Positions 58,556 to 64,000 of a stretch of 64,000 bases of DNA are shown here, piece by piece (within the stretch, counting starts at the first letter, position 1; every line of letters begins with the position of its first letter). Both the position numbers and the translations under genes were made by a program. The stretch comes from WQXF01 sp031553615 (GTDB taxonomy: Bacteria; Bacillota; Clostridia; Christensenellales; Aristaeellaceae), in contig JAVBLJ010000006.1 of NCBI GenBank assembly GCA_031553615.1, positions 86,107 to 150,106 on the forward strand, written 5' to 3'. The notes beneath the pieces were generated by a model. The model saw only the letters and a list, made by a program, of their open reading frames with translations. It was not told the origin of the DNA and did no database searches.

Positions 58556-59830
58556 GTGGCAAATCTTGTGTTGATGCCGCAGATCGGTATCTCGGAGGAG
58601 AGCGCCATCCTGGCGCAATGGTACGTAAAGCCGGGGGATACGGTAAGCGTGGGCACGCCGCTTTTCTCAAGCGAAACGGGGAAATCCGCGTTCGATGTGG
58701 CTTCGGAAGTTGCCGGAGTGGTGCTGGGGCTGCTGGTCGCCGAGGGAGATGAAGTGCTGATCAAGGTTCCCGTTTGCGCTATTGGCGAGGCCAGCGAAAA
58801 ATACGAGGCTGCGGCAAGCCAACAGCCCGCGGCGCAGGTCGAGGCCGCGCCCGCTACTGCTGCGGTGCCGGTTGCTACGCAAGAGGCCACTGCGCCCATT
58901 GTGCAGGCCGTGCGTAGCGAAGGCGCGGGCATCTCTCCGCGCGCCAAGGCGTTGGCGGCCAAGGCCGATGTGGATGCTTCGGCTGCGGCGCCCACCGGAC
59001 CCGAGGGCCGCATCATCGAACGCGACGTGCGCGCATTGATCGAGAGCGGCGCTGGCAAGGCCGCGGCTGCGGTAACATCCGAAGCGGTGCAATCGGCTCC
59101 GATGCAGGCCGTCGCGGCGGTCGCGGCTCCTGCGGCTAGTGCTGCGGCATTCACTGAAAAGCCGATTTCCACCATGCGCAAGGTCATCGCTAAGAACATG
59201 ATGCAATCGATGACCACCACTGCCCAGCTCACCCATACCGCAGGCTTCGATGCATCGGCCATCCAGCAATACCGCGCTTTCTGCAAGAACGATCCCGAGC
59301 TTTCCGGCGTGACGCTGACTGACATGATCCTGTTCGCCGTCATCCGTACGCTGCCCGAGTTCCCGGCGCTCAATTCCTGGCTGATGGGCGATACCCTGCG
59401 CACCTTCAGCGAGGTCAATCTGGCCTGCGCGGTGGATACTGAGCGCGGGCTGATGGTGCCGGTGCTGTTTGGGGCATCGCGCAAGTCGTTGTTGACCATT
59501 TCCAACGAGGTCAAGGCGCTGGCTGCGGGTTGCCGCGATGGCTCCATCCAGCCCGATCTGCTCACCGGTGGCAGCTTCACCGTTTCCAACCTGGGCATGT
59601 TTGGCATTGAGCACTTCACGCCCATCCTCAACGCGCCGCAGACCGGCATTCTGGGCGTGAACACCATCACGACGCGGGTGCGGGAGGTTGAGGGCAAGAT
59701 CACCACCTACCCGTGCATGACGGTTTCACTCACTTACGATCACCGTGCCGTGGATGGCGCACCCGCCTCGAAGTTCCTGCAGGCGCTCTGCAAGAACCTG
59801 GAGCGGTTCCCTGCACTGCTGGCCAAGTAA
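58556..59830 (+). CDS. Dihydrolipoamide acyltransferase (E2) of a 2-oxo acid dehydrogenase complex
   Basis: 424 aa with a GTG start after AAAGGAGGAG. The single N-terminal lipoyl domain has Lys43 in ETGKSAFDV. An Ala/Pro-rich linker follows, then an E3-binding domain (about 122-165, ISPRAKALAAKADVDASAAA and GPEGRIIERDV), a second linker and the catalytic domain, which ends with His396 and Asp400 in YDHRAVDG. It transfers the acyl group from E1 to CoA. The E2-E3-E1 gene order is unusual; E1 generally comes first. The ETGKS lipoyl site is atypical of the ETDKA form but common in acetoin and branched-chain types. Acyl specificity unknown. Confidence 0.93.
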   Translation: MANLVLMPQIGISEESAILAQWYVKPGDTVSVGTPLFSSETGKSAFDVASEVAGVVLGLLVAEGDEVLIKVPVCAIGEASEKYEAAASQQPAAQVEAAPATAAVPVATQEATAPIVQAVRSEGAGISPRAKALAAKADVDASAAAPTGPEGRIIERDVRALIESGAGKAAAAVTSEAVQSAPMQAVAAVAAPAASAAAFTEKPISTMRKVIAKNMMQSMTTTAQLTHTAGFDASAIQQYRAFCKNDPELSGVTLTDMILFAVIRTLPEFPALNSWLMGDTLRTFSEVNLACAVDTERGLMVPVLFGASRKSLLTISNEVKALAAGCRDGSIQPDLLTGGSFTVSNLGMFGIEHFTPILNAPQTGILGVNTITTRVREVEGKITTYPCMTVSLTYDHRAVDGAPASKFLQALCKNLERFPALLAK

Positions 59831-59860
59831 GAGGCAAGTGAGAAAGGTTGGGGAAATCGA

Positions 59861-61237
59861 ATGTTTGATCTTTTGATTCTCGGTGGCGGCCCCGCCGGAT
59901 ACCATGCGGCCGAGCTGGCCGCGCAGGCCGGGCTCAAGACGGCGCTGTTTGAAAAGCGCGCGGTGGGTGGTGTTTGCCTGAACGAAGGCTGCATTCCCTC
60001 CAAAACGCTGCTGCATTCGGCCAAAATCTTCGATTATATGAACGGCTACGGTGCGCACTACGGCGTCACTTGCGAGTCGCCCAAACTGGATTACCCGGCG
60101 GTGGTCAAGCGCAAGGATAAGGTTGTAAAGAAGCTGGTGGTGGGCATTGAAGGCACCCTCAAGCGCGCAGGCGTGACGATGGTGAAGGAGATCGCTACTA
60201 TCGAGAAGCGCCTTGATATGGCATTGGGCGGCGGCTTTGAAGTGCGCGCGGCGGGTGAGGTGTACCAGGGCGCAAAGCTGCTGTTGTGCACCGGCTCCGA
60301 GCCGATTCTGCCGCCCATCGATGGTCTAAAGGATGCCGTGGCCTCGGGCTTCGCCATGACCAATCGCGAGATACTTGCGCTTACCGAGGTGCCCAAGCGT
60401 CTGGTGATCGTGGGCGGCGGCGTTATCGGGCTGGAGATGGCTTCACTGATGAACTCGGCGCAGAGCGAGGTGACGGTGATCGAGATGATGAACAAGATTG
60501 CCGGACCGACCGATGCGGAGATTTCGGAGCTGCTGCAAAAGAGCTACGAGAAAAAGGGCGTGAAGTTCCTGCTGGGCGCGAAGCTGACCAGCGTCGGCAA
60601 GGACAGCGTGACCTACGAGCACGGGGGCCAATCGACTACCCTCCCCTGCGATAAGGTGCTGCTCTCCATTGGGCGGCGCGCGGTCACGGCGGGCATCGGC
60701 CTGGAGAACATTGGCGTGATGACCGAACGCGGCGCGGTGCCCACCGATGCGCAGCAAAAGACCAACGTGCCCGGTGTGTTTGCGGCGGGCGACGTGAACG
60801 GCAAATCGATGCTGGCGCACACCGCGTACCGCGAGGCCGAGGTGGCCATCCACACCATCTGCGGCGTGAAGGATGCGATGACCTACGATGCGATCCCTTC
60901 GGTGATCTACACCAATCCCGAGGTGGCAGGCGTTGGCGAAACCCTTGAAACCGCCAAGGCCAAAGGTGTCGATGCGCACGAGATCAAGCTGCCCATGATG
61001 ATGAGCGGCCGCTACATGGCCGAGAACGAGGGCGGCACCGGCATCTGCAAGCTGGTATGGGAGGGCAAGCGCCTTATCGGCGTGCACATGCTGGGCAACC
61101 CCTGCTCGGAGATCATATCCACCGCCGCCGTGCTCATCGAAAAAGAGATTAGCCTGGAGCAGGCCAAGCGCGTGGTGTTCCCGCACCCCACGGTGGGCGA
61201 GATTATCCGCGAAGGCCTTTTCCACTTCGAAGCCTAA
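59861..61237 (+). CDS. lpdA: Dihydrolipoamide dehydrogenase (E3)
   Basis: 458 aa flavoprotein. FAD-binding ILGGGPAGYHAAELA, the redox disulfide Cys39/Cys44 in GVCLNEGCIPSK, an NAD-binding IVGGGVIGLEMASL and the C-terminal active-site HPTVGEII. It reoxidises the lipoyl arm of the E2 encoded immediately upstream (30-base gap). Length is normal. The 3' end is overlapped by the first unit of a five-unit 15-bp repeat. Confidence 0.96.
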   Translation: MFDLLILGGGPAGYHAAELAAQAGLKTALFEKRAVGGVCLNEGCIPSKTLLHSAKIFDYMNGYGAHYGVTCESPKLDYPAVVKRKDKVVKKLVVGIEGTLKRAGVTMVKEIATIEKRLDMALGGGFEVRAAGEVYQGAKLLLCTGSEPILPPIDGLKDAVASGFAMTNREILALTEVPKRLVIVGGGVIGLEMASLMNSAQSEVTVIEMMNKIAGPTDAEISELLQKSYEKKGVKFLLGAKLTSVGKDSVTYEHGGQSTTLPCDKVLLSIGRRAVTAGIGLENIGVMTERGAVPTDAQQKTNVPGVFAAGDVNGKSMLAHTAYREAEVAIHTICGVKDAMTYDAIPSVIYTNPEVAGVGETLETAKAKGVDAHEIKLPMMMSGRYMAENEGGTGICKLVWEGKRLIGVHMLGNPCSEIISTAAVLIEKEISLEQAKRVVFPHPTVGEIIREGLFHFEA

Positions 61238-61300
61238 ACATTCGAAGCCAAAGCATTCAAAGCAAAAACATTCAAGGCCTAAACATTCGAAGCCTAAACA
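61226..61300. repeat. 15-bp short tandem repeat, five units, starting inside lpdA
   Basis: Units TTCGAAGCCTAAACA, TTCGAAGCCAAAGCA, TTCAAAGCAAAAACA, TTCAAGGCCTAAACA and TTCGAAGCCTAAACA. The first encodes the last residues of lpdA (Phe-Glu-Ala-stop), so the gene end itself was duplicated into the gap before the E1 gene. Confidence 0.9.
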
Positions 61301-61342
61301 ACGGAATACTCCAATCGTACAATAAAAAAGGGGGAACCAACC

Positions 61343-63814
61343 ATGCCGCAAAGCCAATACATCGATCCTGCCAAGATGCGCGCTCCGGGCAAAGTCACCT
61401 TCACCGATATCCCGATGAACGTATACCAGAAGCCCTTTGCCGAATCCGCCAAGGGTTTCGATAAAGCCGATCTTCTGGGCATTTACAGCGATATGCAGAC
61501 CATCCGCGAGTTTGAAACCATGCTCTACCAAGTGCGCACCACCAAGACCTACAACGGCGTGGAGTACGTGTACACCGGGCCCGCCCACCTCTACACCGGC
61601 CAGGAAGCCGCCGCTGTGGGTATGTCCTACACCCTGGGCAAGGATGATATCATCTTTGGCTCCCACCGCAGCCACGGCGAAGTGCTGGCCAAGGGTTGCG
61701 CCGCCATCAAGCACCTGAGCGACGAGGAGCTGATGGGCGTCATGCGCGGCTTTATGGATGGAGCGACCCTGGCCCCCATCGAAAAGCTGAACAAGACCGG
61801 CAGCGTGAAAGATTTGGCGTTCGATTTCCTGCTCTATGGCTTCATGGCGGAGCTGTTTGGCCGCTCCAACGGCTTTACGCGCGGCCTGGGCAACAGCATG
61901 CATGTGTTTTTCACCCCCTTCGGCATCTATCCGAACAACGCCATCGTGGGCGGTTCGGCGGGTATCGCGGCAGGTGCTGCGCTCTACAAGCGCGTCAACC
62001 AGAAGCCCGGCCTGGTGGTTTGCAACGTGGGCGATGCTTCGCTGGGCTGCGGCCCGGTGTGGGAAGCGCTCAATTTTGCCGCCATGGATCAGCTCACCAA
62101 GCTTTGGGACGATGCGCACAAGGGCGGCCTGCCGGTGATTTTCAATTTCTTCAACAATCAGTACGGTATGGGCGGCCAGACCGCAGGCGAGACCATGGCG
62201 TACGATGTGCTGGCACGCGTAGGCGCGGGCATCTCTCCCAGCCAACTGCATGCCGAGCGCATCGATGGCTACAACCCCTTCGCGGTGATCGACGCGTTTG
62301 CCCGCAAGCGCAAGATCATTGAAGAGCGCCGTGGTCCGGTGCTGCTGGATACGCTCACCTACCGCTACGCAGGCCACTCGGCCACCGATGCCTCCACCTA
62401 CCGCACCAAGGAGGAGATCGAGGCTTGGCAGAACGTCGATTCCATCGCGGCGTTCAAGGCTGGTATGACCTCGGCCAAGAAGGCCACCGCCGCCGAGCTG
62501 GAGGCCGTTGAGACCGGCATCCGCGAGCGCATCACCAAGATCATGAAGCTGGCTATCGATGAGAGCATTTCGCCGCGCCTCGACCTGCGCCGCGATCCAG
62601 ATGCGATCCGTCACTTCATGCTCTCCAACACGGCCATTCCTTCCATGGAGGACCGCAAGTCCGACGTAAACGCACCCAAGGCAGAGAACAGCCGCGTCAA
62701 GAAGCTGAAGGACAAGATTCGCTACGCGTACGATGCCAGCGGCAAGCAGGTATCGAAGATCAAGCAGTACAACACCCGCGATGCGATCTTCGAAGCCATC
62801 TTCGATAAATTCTATCAGGACCCGACGCTGATCGCTTTCGGCGAGGACAACCGCGATTGGGGCGGAGCCTTCGGCGTGTACGGCGGCGTGACCGAATCGA
62901 TCCCGTACCATCGCTTCTTCAACTCGCCTATTTCTGAAAGCACCATCGTGGCCGCATCGGTGGGCTACGCGCTGTGCGGTGGCCGGGCGATTCCTGAGCT
63001 GATGTACTGCGATTTCCTGGGCCGCGCAGGCGATGAAGTGTTCAACCAAATGGCCAAGTGGCAGGCGATGAGCGCAGGCGCGCTCAAGGTGCCCATGGTG
63101 CTGCGCGTATCGGTGGGCAGCAAGTACGGCGCGCAGCATGCGCAGGATTGGACTTCGCTCACCACCCACATCCCCGGTCTGAAGGTGGTGTATCCGGCCA
63201 GCCCGTACGATGCCAAGGGCCTGATGAACGCCGCGTTGAATGGCTCCGATCCGGTGGTGTTCTTCGAGGCACAGAAGCTGTACGACACCGGCGAGATGTT
63301 CCACGAGGGCGGCGTGCCCGAGGAATACTACGAGGTGGCGATCGGCGAGCCGGACGTGAAGCGCGTGGGCAAGGATGTCACCATCTTAACCATTGGAGCC
63401 TCACTGTACAATGCGCTGGCTGCCGCCGACCTGCTGCAGGAGAAGTTCGGCCTCTCCGCCGAGGTGATCGACGCGCGCAGCCTGGTGCCCTTCAACTACG
63501 ATAAGGTGCTGGAGTCGGTCAAGAAGACCGGGCGCATCGTGCTGGTGTCCGATGCCTGCGAGCGCGGTGCGTACGTCAACAACCTGGCCGCCAACATCAC
63601 CCAGTTTGCCTTCGATTCGCTGGATGCCCCGCCCGTGGTGGTGGCCGCGCCCAACGTGATCTGCCCCTGCCCGGAGCTGGAGAGCTACTACTACCCGCAG
63701 CCCAGCTGGATTCTCGATGCCATTCACGAGAAGGTGCTGCCGCTGCCCGGTTACACTGCCGATATGAACTTCACCACCCTGGAAAAGGTGCGCCGAGAGA
63801 AGCTGGGCGTGTAA
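61343..63814 (+). CDS. Fused E1 alpha-beta subunit of a 2-oxo acid dehydrogenase
   Basis: 823 aa thiamine-diphosphate enzyme. Residues about 40-420 are the alpha part, with the cofactor motif GDASLGCGPVWEAL through NFFNNQYGMGGQT and the phosphorylation-loop-like RYAGHSATDASTYR. A short linker follows, and residues about 475-823 are the beta part (TLIAFGEDNRDWGGAFGVYG, FNSPISESTIVAASVGYAL, YPASPYDAKGLMNAAL). Most complexes encode the two parts separately. With E2 and E3 upstream it completes a full complex producing an acyl-CoA from a 2-oxo acid or acetoin. The acyl substrate is not recognisable. GGGGG lies before the ATG. Confidence 0.93.
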   Translation: MPQSQYIDPAKMRAPGKVTFTDIPMNVYQKPFAESAKGFDKADLLGIYSDMQTIREFETMLYQVRTTKTYNGVEYVYTGPAHLYTGQEAAAVGMSYTLGKDDIIFGSHRSHGEVLAKGCAAIKHLSDEELMGVMRGFMDGATLAPIEKLNKTGSVKDLAFDFLLYGFMAELFGRSNGFTRGLGNSMHVFFTPFGIYPNNAIVGGSAGIAAGAALYKRVNQKPGLVVCNVGDASLGCGPVWEALNFAAMDQLTKLWDDAHKGGLPVIFNFFNNQYGMGGQTAGETMAYDVLARVGAGISPSQLHAERIDGYNPFAVIDAFARKRKIIEERRGPVLLDTLTYRYAGHSATDASTYRTKEEIEAWQNVDSIAAFKAGMTSAKKATAAELEAVETGIRERITKIMKLAIDESISPRLDLRRDPDAIRHFMLSNTAIPSMEDRKSDVNAPKAENSRVKKLKDKIRYAYDASGKQVSKIKQYNTRDAIFEAIFDKFYQDPTLIAFGEDNRDWGGAFGVYGGVTESIPYHRFFNSPISESTIVAASVGYALCGGRAIPELMYCDFLGRAGDEVFNQMAKWQAMSAGALKVPMVLRVSVGSKYGAQHAQDWTSLTTHIPGLKVVYPASPYDAKGLMNAALNGSDPVVFFEAQKLYDTGEMFHEGGVPEEYYEVAIGEPDVKRVGKDVTILTIGASLYNALAAADLLQEKFGLSAEVIDARSLVPFNYDKVLESVKKTGRIVLVSDACERGAYVNNLAANITQFAFDSLDAPPVVVAAPNVICPCPELESYYYPQPSWILDAIHEKVLPLPGYTADMNFTTLEKVRREKLGV

Positions 63815-63859
63815 TCGCCCTGCTGCAGGTCGATATAACCCACTGAGGTTTTTAGAGCG

Positions 63860-63992
63860 CCGAAGGATTCCAAAGGGCGACCGGAAAGCCCTTTGGTCGC
63901 CTTTGAAGGCGAAACAGCCCATTCAGCGATTGGGGTATTTCGCTCTCACGAGCGACTCAAGGGCTTTCCGGTCGCCCTTGAGAATCCTTCGG
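63860..63992. repeat. BIME-like pair of inverted hairpin repeats
   Basis: Two 41-bp arms (63860-63900 and 63952-63992) are inverted copies of each other, identical at 37 of 41 positions. Each arm is itself a hairpin (stem CCAAAGGGC/GCCCTTTGG in the left, CTCAAGGGC/GCCCTTGAG when the right is read in the same direction). The four differences fall in matching stem pairs, so pairing is preserved. The 51-base centre is unrelated. It follows the E1 gene by 45 bases; the window ends 8 bases after it. Confidence 0.82.
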
Positions 63993-64000
63993 TGGGAGCA

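Noticed and set aside
60443..63304. 953-codon open frame on the minus strand
   Set aside because: Antisense to lpdA and the fused E1 gene. The translation is Arg/His/Gly-rich with no family motifs, as expected opposite GC-rich coding DNA.
1..64000. tRNA, rRNA, riboswitch, phage or insertion sequence genes
   Set aside because: I looked through the gaps on both strands and found no cloverleaf, conserved rRNA stretch, known riboswitch core, integrase or transposase that I could support.

Overview
The window looks like a chromosome segment of a fermentative, Gram-positive-type Bacillota (Clostridia-like) bacterium. The reasons are strong AGGAGG-type ribosome binding sites, lipobox lipoproteins, Firmicutes-style carbohydrate transporters with an MsmX/UgpC-like ATPase, DUF5696 and YIP1 proteins, and an oxygen-sensitive glycyl radical enzyme. 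Most of it is GC-rich, with long open antisense frames. One stretch at about 24.4-27.7 kb is clearly AT-richer. Nearly everything encoded is carbohydrate capture, cleavage or catabolism. I see no rRNA, tRNA, CRISPR array, transposase or phage gene.

Layout. (A) 1-12.5 kb, minus strand: a transporter operon running substrate-binding protein, MsmX-type ATPase, ~950-aa substrate-binding protein, two permeases, NHL/TPR/YIP1 membrane protein, DUF5696 protein and a further permease cut by the window edge. (B) 12.8-16.8 kb, plus: a GT108/DUF1861-like protein, two GH130-like proteins and a LacI regulator, probably a beta-mannoside phosphorolysis operon. (C) 16.8-19.7 kb, minus: a glycyl radical enzyme and its radical-SAM activase. 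(D) 20.0-24.4 kb, plus: SIS-domain protein, cytoplasmic GH9 enzyme and BadF-type sugar kinase. (E) 24.4-27.7 kb: an AT-rich patch with two beta-propeller-like secreted proteins, a degraded RHS fragment and an orphan secreted protein. (F) 27.7-31.1 kb: aldose 1-epimerase, a lipoprotein and an esterase. (G) 31.5-36.5 kb: a small lipoprotein followed by a 1503-aa secreted subtilisin-like protease. (H) 36.8-42.0 kb: araD, a secreted GH13-like protein, a zinc-type alcohol dehydrogenase and a small secreted protein. (I) 42.4-54.9 kb, plus: a second copy of the cassette in A with the same gene order but no ATPase. (J) 55.1-63.8 kb: class II aldolase, FGGY kinase, DeoR regulator, then E2, E3 and a fused E1 of a 2-oxo acid dehydrogenase complex. 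The window ends in a paired hairpin element resembling a BIME.

How it fits together. Cassettes A and I probably import oligosaccharides from outside: the giant binding proteins carry extra carbohydrate-binding-like modules, and the DUF5696 and NHL/YIP1 proteins are exported or membrane-bound partners. The single ATPase probably energises both. Regions B, C, D, H and J supply intracellular enzymes. Near-identical LacI-type palindromes (core AAACGTTT) at 40.1, 42.1 and 42.3 kb tie cassette I to the GH13-like protein and the small secreted protein. Cassette A has a different palindrome, so the two copies are probably induced by different sugars. The strongest candidate for an undescribed system is the conserved eight-part cassette itself. 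Next come the glycyl radical enzyme with an atypical active-site motif and the lipoprotein/subtilase pair that share a propeptide-like domain.
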